From NCBI GenBank assembly GCA_020354025.1, contig CP070638.1, positions 2,578,250 to 2,642,249 of the forward strand: a stretch of DNA of 64,000 nucleotides. Reading direction: 5' to 3'. Source of the stretch: Fidelibacterota bacterium (GTDB taxonomy: Bacteria > Fidelibacterota > Marinisomatia > SCGC-AAA003-L08 > TS1B11). Positions within the stretch are counted from its first letter, which is position 1. Every line of letters starts with the position of its first letter. The notes beneath the pieces were generated by a model that was not told the origin of the DNA, did not search any database, and worked only from the letters and a program-made list of their open reading frames with translations. Both the position numbers and the translations under genes were made by a program. This document shows, piece after piece, positions 52,125 through 61,249 of the stretch.

Positions 52125-53564
52125 ATGCAAGGTCGAATGGAGCGGAAAAAGTTTCTTCAACTGACAGCGGCTGGCAGTGTGTTCTGTCTTGGCGGTCCGG
52201 GCATTTTAGCGTTCGGTGCAAATCAAAGAGGATCCGAGCTGATAAGTCCGGGCTGCCGCGGGACAAAGGTCAAAGTCGCCAGGGTATACCTGGGCACTTC
52301 CCACGGCCTCTGGCCCAAGCCTGACCTGGACTTTGATAAGGAGATCAGGTTCTATAAGTCAGAGTTCGCCAAGCTGAAAGACGAACTGGCCGATGTTGAT
52401 TTTGTTGTTGATGAATTGGTCACCTCTTCTGATCAGGTTGCCGGACTCAAAGACAGGTTGAAAGAAGTTGACGGTGTCCTGGCAATACATTTTAATATTG
52501 GAATAAGGCCGATTCTGAATGAACTGCTCGGCGTAGGCAAACCCACCGTTGTTTTTGCGGTTCCCTATTCCGGGCATGGCTGGACCGGATTCGGCGCCCT
52601 GCAAAAACAGGAACTGGGAGCCAGGATGGAATGCATGCTCACCAGTGATTACAAGCAGTTAGCGGTCGCCATAAGGCCTTTCCGTGCGATTCATCATTTG
52701 AGAGAAGCGAAGGTCCTGAACGTCACAACCCGGTCATTTGCTGAATACGCCGATGGAATTAAAAATAAATTCGGTACCGAGATCAAACAGATTGACCTGA
52801 AGCAGGTGGTGGACGCCTATGACAGTGTCAGCGACAGGCAGGCAAGGGCGGAAGCTGAGCGCTGGATAAAAGGGGCCGAAAAAGTTGTCGAGCCTTCCAG
52901 GGAAGATGTGATCAAGTCCTGTAAACTGGCATTGGCTCTTGAAAATTTGCTGGAACGGGAAAACGCGACAGTGATGACTGTAGACTGCTACGGTAGCATG
53001 TGGGACCAGACCATCAAACTGCCAGCTTACCCCTGTCTCGGCTTTTCAAGACTCAATAATATAGGACTAGGCGGAATCTGTGAATCGGATTTACGATCTG
53101 CAATGACTCACATATTATTCCAGGGTTTGGTGGGGAAGCCCGGTTTTATCAGCGATCCTACGGTGGATGAGTCCAGGGACAGTATCATCTTGGCTCATTG
53201 CATGGGATCGGCGAAAATGGAGGGCCCGGATGGGCCAGCTGCTCCCTACAAGCTGCGGACGGTTATGGAACGAAGAGAAGGCGTTGTCCCGCAGGTAAAA
53301 ATGCGCTCTGGCCAGAAAGTCACCCAGGCGTTTTTAATCGGTACGGACCTTTTACTATACTTCACCGGTGAGATCGTCGACGCACCCGAAACGGATAGGG
53401 GCTGCCGCACCAAGATAACCGTCAAAGTGGACGGCGATACGAAAAAACTGTGGAAGAACTGGTCACACGGATTGCATCGGCAAACGTGTTACGGAGATAT
53501 AACCAGAGAACTGGAGCATTTCTGCAGATATCAAGGTATCAAAATGGTCAATGAGGCGGCGTGA
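52125..53564 (+). CDS. Exported L-fucose/L-arabinose isomerase-like protein
   Basis: 479 residues from the ATG at 52125, which has GGAGG just upstream. The N-terminus (M-E-R-K-K-F-L-Q-L-T-A-A-G-S-V) looks like a Tat-type or Sec export signal. The body resembles the FucI/AraA-like sugar isomerase fold, with a central D-C-Y-G-S-M and G-G-I-C-E-S-D-L region and C-terminal beta strands. Metal ligands cannot be assigned with confidence. Exported isomerases of this fold are unusual and the substrate is unknown. It is somewhat AT-richer than the catalase gene. Confidence 0.72.
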   Translation: MQGRMERKKFLQLTAAGSVFCLGGPGILAFGANQRGSELISPGCRGTKVKVARVYLGTSHGLWPKPDLDFDKEIRFYKSEFAKLKDELADVDFVVDELVTSSDQVAGLKDRLKEVDGVLAIHFNIGIRPILNELLGVGKPTVVFAVPYSGHGWTGFGALQKQELGARMECMLTSDYKQLAVAIRPFRAIHHLREAKVLNVTTRSFAEYADGIKNKFGTEIKQIDLKQVVDAYDSVSDRQARAEAERWIKGAEKVVEPSREDVIKSCKLALALENLLERENATVMTVDCYGSMWDQTIKLPAYPCLGFSRLNNIGLGGICESDLRSAMTHILFQGLVGKPGFISDPTVDESRDSIILAHCMGSAKMEGPDGPAAPYKLRTVMERREGVVPQVKMRSGQKVTQAFLIGTDLLLYFTGEIVDAPETDRGCRTKITVKVDGDTKKLWKNWSHGLHRQTCYGDITRELEHFCRYQGIKMVNEAA

Positions 53565-53631
53565 TAGAACACCCCGAATGCATTGCCCTGCCGGAAGGAG
53601 CGTTATTATGAGTCAGTGGGGAGTAGCGCCG

Positions 53632-54396
53632 TCACTTCCTCAGTGCCGCCTTGGCGAACTGCGCTTCGGGGATCGGCTGGTTAAAAGCGATCTCGTCGAT
53701 GATCCACTCGGTGCCTTTGCTGTTGCGCTTGAGTTCATCCTTGAACACCCACACCTTGGGATACCAGCGGCCTTCCACCTGCATGACCTCTTCCGCGTAG
53801 GACGATTTCAGCAGCTTGCCGCTCTTGGCAAATAACTCTTCCCGCATCGGGAGCAGCCATTCCTTATCGATCCAGGCCTTGCGCCTGTGGTAGGCTAAGC
53901 CTTCCTTCTTGGCAGTCAGGGTCATGACCCAGCTGTCACGGCCGTTGAGCAGTTCTGAGCCCTCCACCACACCATCGTAGACATCTTCCAGCGACTGGTC
54001 CTCCATCATGTCCTGGTAGGAGAGGTCCGAGCCCATGAGGGACTGGCGCAGCATGTGGCCGGAGATCTGGATGATGCGGTCCGTCTGGGGGCTGTAGGTC
54101 CAGAGCTGGTCTTCGAGCTTGAGCATCTTGGTACCGGCTTCCCGGGGTGGCGCCAGGTACTCGGTGAACGCCTTCTCAGCACCCTCTACCCAGCTTTTGG
54201 ACGTGATTGTCCGACTGGCGCGCCGCCCGTGTACCACCATCCGACTGGTGACAATGGAGGTCTTGGCCGTGAGATTGGCATCCATGGCCGCGATGAGTTC
54301 GCTGGCCGTGGGAACCTTCTCCGACTGGGCAGATAAGGCCAGCGGCCAGATTAAGCTTAGCATTAAGATAATAACTGAACGTCTGAGTAGGTTCAT
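53632..54396 (-). CDS. LolA-like outer-membrane lipoprotein-sorting protein
   Basis: 254 residues. Signal peptide (L-I-W-P-L-A-L-S-A-Q) then the LolA_like beta-barrel-like fold: S-R-M-V-V-H-G-R-R-A-S-R-T, F-T-E-Y-L-A-P-P-R-E-A-G-T-K-M-L, L-W-T-Y-S-P-Q-T-D-R-I-I-Q, G-S-D-L-S-Y-Q-D-M-M-E. These periplasmic proteins bind lipid or lipoprotein acyl chains and usually sit beside RND or FtsX-type exporters. Here it is the last gene of the TetR-ABC operon, overlapping the previous permease gene by 4 bp (ATGA). No cargo is known. Confidence 0.9.
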   Translation of the reverse strand: MNLLRRSVIILMLSLIWPLALSAQSEKVPTASELIAAMDANLTAKTSIVTSRMVVHGRRASRTITSKSWVEGAEKAFTEYLAPPREAGTKMLKLEDQLWTYSPQTDRIIQISGHMLRQSLMGSDLSYQDMMEDQSLEDVYDGVVEGSELLNGRDSWVMTLTAKKEGLAYHRRKAWIDKEWLLPMREELFAKSGKLLKSSYAEEVMQVEGRWYPKVWVFKDELKRNSKGTEWIIDEIAFNQPIPEAQFAKAALRK

Positions 54397-55673
54397 GCTT
54401 CCAGCTCCAATTCCTTGAATAGTTGTGATAATTGCCTTTTGTAAATCCCTCTCCCCGCGAGTATCGTACCTAACATGGTAGCGAATACCCCAGGGATAAA
54501 TCCGATAAACCAGCAGTCGGGGGTAACCTTAGCCCGCATCACCAGGGTCATGGGAAAATCGTAGCCCTCCATCATGCTGGAGTAGTCGATGCCCACCTCC
54601 TGTACCAGATAGGTCAGCAATAAACCAACAGCTGTTCCAACGACACTGGCTCCCAGACCGATGACTGCCGATTCACCCAGAGTGGTTCGGAAAACATGGC
54701 CTTGGGTTTCGCCCATGGCCAGGCGCATGCCGAACTCGCCGTACCTCCTCAGGCCACTCATCAGGCCCAGGTTCCACAGAACGATCGTCACCACGGTCAT
54801 GAAGATCAGGATAATTACCCACATTTCGATCTGGGCAATGTCTACTATCTGACCCATTTGGTTCTGATCTCTTAACGCCTGCATGAAGGGACTGTATGCA
54901 TCATCCGCCCGTTTGTGTATTCTGTTGAATCCGGCCGTCAAGGCAACGGCTGCCGGATCATCATAATACATGTCCTTATAGAAGCCGAATATTTCCGAAG
55001 CGGTACCTTCCATATCCAACGCTTGTCGGGCGCCCTCCAGGTCCGCCAGAATAAAATAATCCCCTATACCGCTAACACCTAATGACACCATACCCGCCAC
55101 CCGGAAATTGTAGGTGGTGAAGCCACCATGCATAGTGGCACCAATAAAGGTAGCAGTCTCACCAGGCTCCACTTCCAGGCGGCTAGCAAATTCTTCCCCG
55201 AGCAGTACCTCATCCGGCTCTCGGGGTAGACGCCCACGGGTGATCTTGGGAGCCAGATCCCACAGCTCCGGCTGACGGGTGTCCTCCGAAAGCAAATCAA
55301 CGGCAATGCCCATCATCGGACTCTGGGTGCGGGTCTCTCCGTTCTCATCAGGGATATCCAGCAATCCGGCAAAAGTGATGCGGGGGGACCAGAACAGGTC
55401 CGGGTATTCTGCCGACAACACCGTGAGCAGGGAGTCCACCTCCAGGATCGCCAGGTCGTTCGGTAGGAGATCGGCTTCCTCAGCGTAAGCCCGGGTGGTC
55501 ACCTTCACATGCCCGGTGAGCAAGACAGCACTCTGGCGAAGCATGTCGTCAAGGAAACCCACAAAGAAGCCACGCAGGAACACCGTGAGAGTCACACACC
55601 CGCCGATTATGAGAAAGCTTAACAGGCTGCGGGAGCGATCTCTGAGAACGCCCTTGATCAGGAAGCGAACCAT
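54393..55673 (-). CDS. FtsX/LolC-like ABC permease, type A copy 1
   Basis: 426 residues: one N-terminal helix (~15-35), a large periplasmic MacB-PCD-like domain (~40-275), and three C-terminal helices containing the FtsX signature (L-R-R-Y-G-E-F-G-M-R-L-A-M-G-E-T). It pairs with the type B permease encoded just upstream, the stop and start overlapping by one base. It is a clear paralogue of 56890-58170; both end M/L-S-Q-L-F-K-E-L-E-L-E-A. With the LolD-like ATPase it should move a lipid or lipoprotein out of the inner membrane. Confidence 0.92.
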   Translation of the reverse strand: MVRFLIKGVLRDRSRSLLSFLIIGGCVTLTVFLRGFFVGFLDDMLRQSAVLLTGHVKVTTRAYAEEADLLPNDLAILEVDSLLTVLSAEYPDLFWSPRITFAGLLDIPDENGETRTQSPMMGIAVDLLSEDTRQPELWDLAPKITRGRLPREPDEVLLGEEFASRLEVEPGETATFIGATMHGGFTTYNFRVAGMVSLGVSGIGDYFILADLEGARQALDMEGTASEIFGFYKDMYYDDPAAVALTAGFNRIHKRADDAYSPFMQALRDQNQMGQIVDIAQIEMWVIILIFMTVVTIVLWNLGLMSGLRRYGEFGMRLAMGETQGHVFRTTLGESAVIGLGASVVGTAVGLLLTYLVQEVGIDYSSMMEGYDFPMTLVMRAKVTPDCWFIGFIPGVFATMLGTILAGRGIYKRQLSQLFKELELEA

Positions 55674-56848
55674 CAGTTAATCCTCCCGGTTATTGCTTCT
55701 GTGGGCTTCATTTTCGCGATCTTGCGCGCGGGTAGGTAGCTTACGATAGTAACTATCAAGGTCACCAGCAAGGTGGTGCTTACAAACAGTCCGGCCGGGT
55801 AGACCGATACCATCCGCGGGCTGATGAGCATACCTATCTCGGCATAGTCAAAGGGCAGGGGAATCCCATTCGTAGCTGTCCAATACATGAACGGACCCCC
55901 GTAGAGTGCAGCAAGGACCAGAGCCAGCAGACTGTGGAGGCCTCCTTCGGTTGTGAAAAGCCCGATCACCCGGCCGCGGGGCATGCCCAGGGCCATGAGG
56001 GTGCCGATCTCCTTACGACGCCGGAAAATGGACAGTACCTGGGAATTGAAAATACCCATGGCTGCCAGAGCTAGAAAGATGAGATACATCATGCTCATCA
56101 TAGCTTGTCCCGTCAGCATTATCCGTCGGAAATCTTCAGTCAGAGCATCTACACTCATCGTGCGCCAACTACCGGGGTTGGCAAGCAGGTTTGTCTCCTG
56201 GGAAGCGACAACAAAGGTTGCCTCTCCGGGCATATCCAGCATCTGCTGCAACCGCTCCAGGGGCACCCATATCTGGCCCTGGTCGACCTGGAAGTTCTCC
56301 ACGTTCATGATGGATATCACCTCCACCTCATCGGCATCATAGGTGCCGTGGGCATCCCGCCACCTGACTGTGAAGGTATCACCAACCTTGAGTTTGGTGG
56401 TCTTGGCCATGCCGGCACCGATGAGCACTGGAACAGCTTCACCGGCATAGCCGGACAGGGTGCTGGTGGGCAGAGCAACAACTTGCTGCTCAGGAAGAAT
56501 GCCCTTGATCAGAACCGGCCTCAGGCGGCCTTCCGGATAGATCGAACCCTGAGTGATCAGAATGGGTGTCGCAACACCCACCGTCACTTGATCGGCGATC
56601 GCATCCGGTAAAAGCCCATGACTGGCTTCCAGGGTGAAGGGATCCTGGGGATCGTAGGCCGGGTGCCAGTATTCCCCGCCGCCGATCTCGGTCTCGATCA
56701 TGATCCGCTTATTGGATTCGAACATCCCCTGATACAATCCGCTCATGAAGATGATCAAGACAAATGTAATGGAGGTGACGAACACATTCAGCCAGGTTCG
56801 CGTCCCGGCACCGATCAGGTTTCTCAAGGCCAGTTTGAATAACATCAT
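55673..56848 (-). CDS. FtsX/LolE-like ABC permease, type B copy 1
   Basis: 391 residues with the same four-helix FtsX plan; N-terminal G-A-G-T-R-T-W-L-N-V, periplasmic Y-W-H-P-A-Y-D-P-Q-D-P-F and C-terminal F-R-R-R-K-E-I-G-T-L-M-A-L-G. It is the paralogue of 58170-59345. Its ATG comes shortly after a 12-codon mini-ORF that follows the first unit. It is likely a heterodimer partner of the type A permease encoded directly after it. Confidence 0.92.
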   Translation of the reverse strand: MMLFKLALRNLIGAGTRTWLNVFVTSITFVLIIFMSGLYQGMFESNKRIMIETEIGGGEYWHPAYDPQDPFTLEASHGLLPDAIADQVTVGVATPILITQGSIYPEGRLRPVLIKGILPEQQVVALPTSTLSGYAGEAVPVLIGAGMAKTTKLKVGDTFTVRWRDAHGTYDADEVEVISIMNVENFQVDQGQIWVPLERLQQMLDMPGEATFVVASQETNLLANPGSWRTMSVDALTEDFRRIMLTGQAMMSMMYLIFLALAAMGIFNSQVLSIFRRRKEIGTLMALGMPRGRVIGLFTTEGGLHSLLALVLAALYGGPFMYWTATNGIPLPFDYAEIGMLISPRMVSVYPAGLFVSTTLLVTLIVTIVSYLPARKIAKMKPTEAITGRIN

Positions 56849-56854
56849 GTGAGG

Positions 56855-56893
56855 TCAACCTTTCAGGTCGCTGAAGCTAGGACATTGCTTCAT
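56855..56893 (-). CDS. Vestigial 12-codon ORF between the duplicated permease units
   Basis: At the end of the second type A gene the stop overlaps an ATG as ATGA, just as copy 1 overlaps the start of the LolA-like gene. Here the frame reads 12 codons (M-K-Q-C-P-S-F-S-D-L-K-G) and stops six bases before the next permease ATG. It looks like a relic of the start of a downstream gene that was copied with the unit. It may still help ribosomes reach the next gene. Confidence 0.4.
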   Translation of the reverse strand: MKQCPSFSDLKG

Positions 56894-58170
56894 GCTTCCA
56901 GCTCCAATTCCTTGAACAGTTGGGACATTTCCCGCTTGTAGATTCCGCGCCCGGAAAGCATGGTTCCGGCTACCGTCGCCAGAACGCCGGGAATGAAACC
57001 CAGATAGTAGCAATCCGGGGTAATCCTGGCGCGGATGATACTGGACAAGACGAAGGTCATGCCCTCAAAAAGTCCGGTATAGTCCAGGCCGATCTCCTGG
57101 AGATACCACACCAGGGGCAGGGCCACCGCAGTGCCGATGAAGCTCCCGGCAATGCCGATGACCACCGCTTCTCCCAGCGTGGTGCGGTAGACGTGGCCTT
57201 TGGTCTCACCCATGGCGAGGCGCATGCCGAATTCACCATAGCGCCGCAATCCGTTCATCAAGCCCATATTCCACAGCACGACGACCGTGACCGCCATGAA
57301 GATGAAGAGTACAAGCCCAATTGCATACTCGCTGATGTCCACCATGGCCCCCATCTGGGTGTGATCGCGTAGGGCTTGCATCACGAGGCTGAACTCGTTC
57401 TCCGGATTGGGCACGTGTTCGTTGAAGTTCACAGCCAGCGCGACACTGCCCTCATCGTCATAGAACATGTCATGGCTGTAACCCACGATCTCACCGGCGG
57501 CGTCCTGCATATCCAGAGCCATGCGGACACCACGAAGGTCCGCGATCAGCATGTTCTTGTCGATGCCGGTGATACCCAGGGATACGGTCCCGGCCACATG
57601 AAAATTGTAGGTTACAAAACCGCCGTACATGCTGGCCCCGATAAAGGTGGCAACATCACCCGGTTCAACCCCTAACCGATGGGCATATGTTTCACCCAAC
57701 AGAACCTCAGCCGGGCGTTCCGGCAAGCGTCCTCTGGTCAGTTTTCGTTCCAGCTCCCAGATCTCGACCATCCTGGACCCGGGGGAATGGAGGTCAAGGC
57801 CAAAGCCCATCATCGGTCCCTGTTCCTTGGTCTCACCTTGTTCATCGGGGATATCCAGCAGGCCGGCGAAGAGGATGCGCGGGGTCCAGAACATGTCAGG
57901 GTACTCTTCCGACAAGGCCGCAACCAGAGAATCGCTTCCCAGGATCGCCAGGTCGTTAGGCAGCAGGTCGGATTCCTCGGCATAGGCCCGCGTGGTGACC
58001 TTCACGTGGCCGGCGAAGATCACGGCGCTCTGGCGGAACACGTCATCAAAGATGCCCGCCATGAAGCCCCGGATAAGCACGGTGAGGGCAACGATCAGGG
58101 TGATGACGATAATACTGAACAGGCTGCGGGAGCGGTCCCGGAATACTCCCTTAATTAGGAAACGCAGCAT
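56890..58170 (-). CDS. FtsX/LolC-like ABC permease, type A copy 2
   Basis: 426 residues from the ATG at 58168-58170 (one-base overlap with the upstream stop, TGATG, as in copy 1). Same architecture and ending as 54393-55673, with shared blocks such as G-H-V-K-V-T-T-R-A-Y-A-E-E, L-L-P-N-D-L-A-I-L, F-A-G-L-L-D-I-P-D-E and R-R-Y-G-E-F-G-M-R-L-A-M-G-E-T. The divergence between copies is substantial in the periplasmic domain, suggesting different cargo or an older duplication. Confidence 0.92.
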   Translation of the reverse strand: MLRFLIKGVFRDRSRSLFSIIVITLIVALTVLIRGFMAGIFDDVFRQSAVIFAGHVKVTTRAYAEESDLLPNDLAILGSDSLVAALSEEYPDMFWTPRILFAGLLDIPDEQGETKEQGPMMGFGLDLHSPGSRMVEIWELERKLTRGRLPERPAEVLLGETYAHRLGVEPGDVATFIGASMYGGFVTYNFHVAGTVSLGITGIDKNMLIADLRGVRMALDMQDAAGEIVGYSHDMFYDDEGSVALAVNFNEHVPNPENEFSLVMQALRDHTQMGAMVDISEYAIGLVLFIFMAVTVVVLWNMGLMNGLRRYGEFGMRLAMGETKGHVYRTTLGEAVVIGIAGSFIGTAVALPLVWYLQEIGLDYTGLFEGMTFVLSSIIRARITPDCYYLGFIPGVLATVAGTMLSGRGIYKREMSQLFKELELEA

Positions 58171-59345
58171 CAATTGCTCCTGCCCGTTAAGGCCTCCGTA
58201 GGCTTCAGCTTGGCAATCTTACGGGCGGGGATATAGCTCACCACCGTCACAATGACCGCCACCAGGAGGGTTGTCCCGAGAATCATGCCGATCCCGTATA
58301 CACCAATCAGCCGCGGTGCCATGATGACCCCGAACTCGGTGGGATCGTAAGGCAAGGGTATGCCCTTTGTCGCGACGAAAAACAGGAGGGGCCCGCCCCA
58401 GATCGCGCCCAGGATAAATGCCAGAATGCTGTGCATCCCGCCTTCAGCGGTGAACAGGGCTACCACCCGGCTGCGGATCATTCCCAGGGCCATGAGGGTG
58501 CCGATTTCCTTCCGGCGGCGGAAAATGGACAGTACCTGGGAATTGAAAATGCCCATGGCGGCCATTGCCAGGAGAACGGCGTAGAGTATCTTGGCGTTGG
58601 ACGACTTCATTTCGATGACATCTAGGTATTCCTGCATGAAGAACATCACTGGCTTAGGCTGCCACTCGCCGATATCTGCCAGGAGTTCGGCACCGGAGGC
58701 TGCCACGACGTAGGTCGCTTCGCCCGGCATTTCCAGCATGTCCTGAAGCTTCCCCAAGGGCAGCCAAAGCTGGCCCATATCTACCCCCGGATTTTCCACC
58801 CTCATGATGCTTACGATTTCCGCCTCGTTGGCATCGTAAGTGCCGTGTGCGTCACGCCAGCGGACGGTGAAGACATCGCCCTCCTCCAGCTGGGCGGAGT
58901 GAGCCATACCAGCACCAATCAGGACGGGGATCGCGGAACCGGTGTATTCACCCAGTACCTCTGTGGGAAGGGTAACGATATTCTGATTCGGGGGGATACC
59001 CTTGACCATCACCGGCATCATCCGGCCTTCGGGATAGATGGAGCCCTGGGTCAGCAGGATAGGCATGGCCTTTCCGGCTGCTAGCTGCTCGCTGACGGGA
59101 CCGGGAGGAATGCCGTGGGCGTCATCCAGGGTGAAGGGATCGTCAGGATCATAGGCGGGATGCCAGTACGCGCCCCCGGCAACCTCCGTTTCCAGGGTTA
59201 CCTGCTGGGCGTACTCCAGAAAACCCTGATAGAAACCGCTCATGAAGACAATCAGCACGAATGAAAAAGAGGTTACGGCCACGTTCAGCCAGGTGCGGGT
59301 GCCGGCCCCCAACAAGTTTTTTAGCGCCAGCTTGAGGAGCAGCAT
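58170..59345 (-). CDS. FtsX/LolE-like ABC permease, type B copy 2
   Basis: 391 residues from the ATG at 59343-59345, overlapping the ATPase stop by one base; a GTG one codon earlier is less likely. It is the paralogue of 55673-56848, sharing G-A-G-T-R-T-W-L-N-V, Y-W-H-P-A-Y-D-P-D-D-P-F and F-R-R-R-K-E-I-G-T-L-M-A-L-G-M. It is the first permease after the ATPase and probably forms a heterodimer with the type A copy 2 protein. Confidence 0.92.
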   Translation of the reverse strand: MLLLKLALKNLLGAGTRTWLNVAVTSFSFVLIVFMSGFYQGFLEYAQQVTLETEVAGGAYWHPAYDPDDPFTLDDAHGIPPGPVSEQLAAGKAMPILLTQGSIYPEGRMMPVMVKGIPPNQNIVTLPTEVLGEYTGSAIPVLIGAGMAHSAQLEEGDVFTVRWRDAHGTYDANEAEIVSIMRVENPGVDMGQLWLPLGKLQDMLEMPGEATYVVAASGAELLADIGEWQPKPVMFFMQEYLDVIEMKSSNAKILYAVLLAMAAMGIFNSQVLSIFRRRKEIGTLMALGMIRSRVVALFTAEGGMHSILAFILGAIWGGPLLFFVATKGIPLPYDPTEFGVIMAPRLIGVYGIGMILGTTLLVAVIVTVVSYIPARKIAKLKPTEALTGRSN

Positions 59346-60064
59346 CACTTCCCCTCCCTGTATTTGGGTTTGGAGACTTGTTCATCCTCGTCGATCCGTC
59401 CATCGATTAGATGGATGATCCGTGTCAGGTAACCCATCACCTTCTCGTCGTGGGTGGCGAACATGAACGAGGTGGACAGCTCCCGGTTCAGGTTCACCAT
59501 CAGGCCCATAACGTTGTGGGAATTCTCGGCGTCCAGGTTGGCGGTGGGTTCGTCGGCGATTATGAGCTTCGGTTTCTTGACGATAGCCCGGGCGATGGCC
59601 ACCCGCTGGCACTCACCGCCGCTCAGCTGGGCCGGTCGGGATTTCACCTTATCCATGAGGTCTACCCACTCCAGGGCCTGGTTGACTGCGCTTCGGCGAT
59701 CCTCACCGTTCATTCCCATCAGAAGCAGCGGGAACTCAACATTCTCGAACACGGTGTAGACGGGGAGCAGGTTAAAGGTCTGGAAAATGAATCCGATCCC
59801 CTCCCGGCGCAGGTGGGCCAGCTCCTTGTGGTTCTTGCCACCCAGGGGCATATCCAGCACCGTGACAGACCCCTCCGAGGGGGCATCCAGCCCGCCGATG
59901 ATGTTCAGCAGCGTGGTCTTGCCCGAACCGGAAGGCCCCACCAGCCCGGTAAACTCACCGACAACTACGTCCGTGGTGACGTCCCGCAGGGCGGTAAAAT
60001 GGCCGCCGCCCACTGGATAGCGTTTAACGAGTTCACGAATTTCAACGATATGATTGTCATCCAT
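59345..60064 (-). CDS. LolD/MacB-type ABC transporter ATPase
   Basis: 239 residues with Walker A G-P-S-G-S-G-K-T (43-50), Q-loop [10 protein letters not shown], signature L-S-G-G-E (147-151) and Walker B L-I-I-A-D-E-P (167-173), plus the LolD-group T-A-N-L-D that follows. It is the only ATPase in the operon and must drive both permease pairs, if both are active. AAGAAAGAG lies upstream. The gene before it is the C-terminal part of the interrupted barrel protein. Confidence 0.94.
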   Translation of the reverse strand: MDDNHIVEIRELVKRYPVGGGHFTALRDVTTDVVVGEFTGLVGPSGSGKTTLLNIIGGLDAPSEGSVTVLDMPLGGKNHKELAHLRREGIGFIFQTFNLLPVYTVFENVEFPLLLMGMNGEDRRSAVNQALEWVDLMDKVKSRPAQLSGGECQRVAIARAIVKKPKLIIADEPTANLDAENSHNVMGLMVNLNRELSTSFMFATHDEKVMGYLTRIIHLIDGRIDEDEQVSKPKYREGK

Positions 60065-60079
60065 TGGTATTGCTCTTTC

Positions 60080-60364
60080 TTAGTGATTAAAAACGACCAT
60101 GAATTGTATGCCATTGCCTGAACCCATCAGGGTCTCAGGCAGACGCAACTGGAATTCTATAGGGTAATCAACCCTCTTCGGATTGGCGTAGAGGATGGCG
60201 TGCAGGCTGAAGTTATCATATGCGCGCTGCCACATGAGAAAATTACTGAGGCGCTCGTTTTTCCAGTCGTAGCTCACGAGCCCCATCACGCTATCGAACA
60301 TTCCCCAGGGGATGCTTATCATCATGACAGTGAGCTGCTCTTCCCGGAGCATCCGCACATAGCT
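60080..60364 (-). pseudogene. C-terminal part of the interrupted barrel protein
   Basis: The same reading frame as the upstream barrel gene continues for 94 codons after its TGA, to a stop at 60080. The text is typical outer-membrane strand and turn sequence (L-V-S-Y-D-W-K-N-E-R-L, A-I-L-Y-A-N-P-K-R, P-I-E-F-Q-L-R-L-P-E) and ends G-I-Q-F-M-V-V-F-N-H, a plausible last strand. A GTG at 60358 could restart translation, but no ribosome-binding site is seen. One substitution (for example CGA to TGA) would explain the split; readthrough or a sequencing error are alternatives. Confidence 0.7.
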
Positions 60365-61249
60365 TCATGAAAAGGGATTGGGGAGTCCAAAGGAGTCATA
60401 GCGGCTCCAGAGGTGCTCAACTGTCACGTAGACCCCATCCCCCCAGGGTAAGGTGTAGTCTCCTCCTACCATCACTTGTAGCAGATCGTTCTTCATGCTA
60501 TCCATGGATTCCTCGGTAGCCTGGGCAAACACTACCTCGGACCACAGCCCCACCTTCCAATCCAGGCGGGTATCAATGGCCAGCCGATTCTCCGCCTCGT
60601 CCAAGGGCAGCAGCTGCCTTCCTGCAAAGTCCAGGCTGGTGCGCTGCTGGTAGTGGTATGTCAAGGCTACTTCACCGGGGCCCAAGGTATATTCCGCCCG
60701 GCCGCCCGCACTGGCCTCGTCCGGGTGGTCAGGGCGGATCGCCCAGCCCCACAGGGCCAGGTCAGGCCATGGATACCATTTCAAGCGCAGGGCACCCACA
60801 CCCTCGGTCTGGCCGGTGGGGTCCCGCAGGTCCAGGGTGTCAAACCACATCAGGGGCCGTAGCACCATTCCCGGCCCGAAGGCGATCTTCTGCAGGCCTA
60901 GCCGCACCTCAAGTCGCTCGGTGGCCACCCGCGTCCAGAGACGGTACCATTTCTCCGTATCAATACTACCTGTGCCGGAGGTGTCAAAGGGTCCGTCCGT
61001 GACTCGACCCCAATAATAGGCCGCCTCTACGTCCACTAGGGACATGGATCCCAACTGTCGGGCCAGGGAGACAGTGGGGATATACCCAAATGTGGTTTCC
61101 AGATGGGTATGAGTGGGAGCCGGATCGTCGCCATAAGTCGCGCTGCCCCACAGCTGGCCTTTCAGGTGCAGTCCCTGTCCCTGGAGGGGGGTTAAAGCGA
61201 GGATAACGGCTGCCAGCGGAACCAGGACTATGGCTACTTCCTTTTTCAT
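60365..61249 (-). CDS. Outer-membrane beta-barrel-like protein, N-terminal part
   Basis: 294 residues starting with a signal peptide (I-V-L-V-P-L-A-A-V-I-L-A-L-T-P-L-Q-G-Q-G) followed by alternating strands with aromatic belts (V-D-V-E-A-A-Y-Y-W-G-R-V, Y-R-L-W-T-R-V-A-T-E-R-L-E-V-R-L-G, L-K-W-Y-P-W-P-D-L-A-L-W-G-W). It resembles the DUF1302-style and other porin-like barrels that accompany LolA-like exporters, but I cannot name the family. It stops at an in-frame TGA (60365-60367) before the last strands. The ATG overlaps the TetR stop by 4 bp. Confidence 0.82.
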   Translation of the reverse strand: MKKEVAIVLVPLAAVILALTPLQGQGLHLKGQLWGSATYGDDPAPTHTHLETTFGYIPTVSLARQLGSMSLVDVEAAYYWGRVTDGPFDTSGTGSIDTEKWYRLWTRVATERLEVRLGLQKIAFGPGMVLRPLMWFDTLDLRDPTGQTEGVGALRLKWYPWPDLALWGWAIRPDHPDEASAGGRAEYTLGPGEVALTYHYQQRTSLDFAGRQLLPLDEAENRLAIDTRLDWKVGLWSEVVFAQATEESMDSMKNDLLQVMVGGDYTLPWGDGVYVTVEHLWSRYDSFGLPNPFS

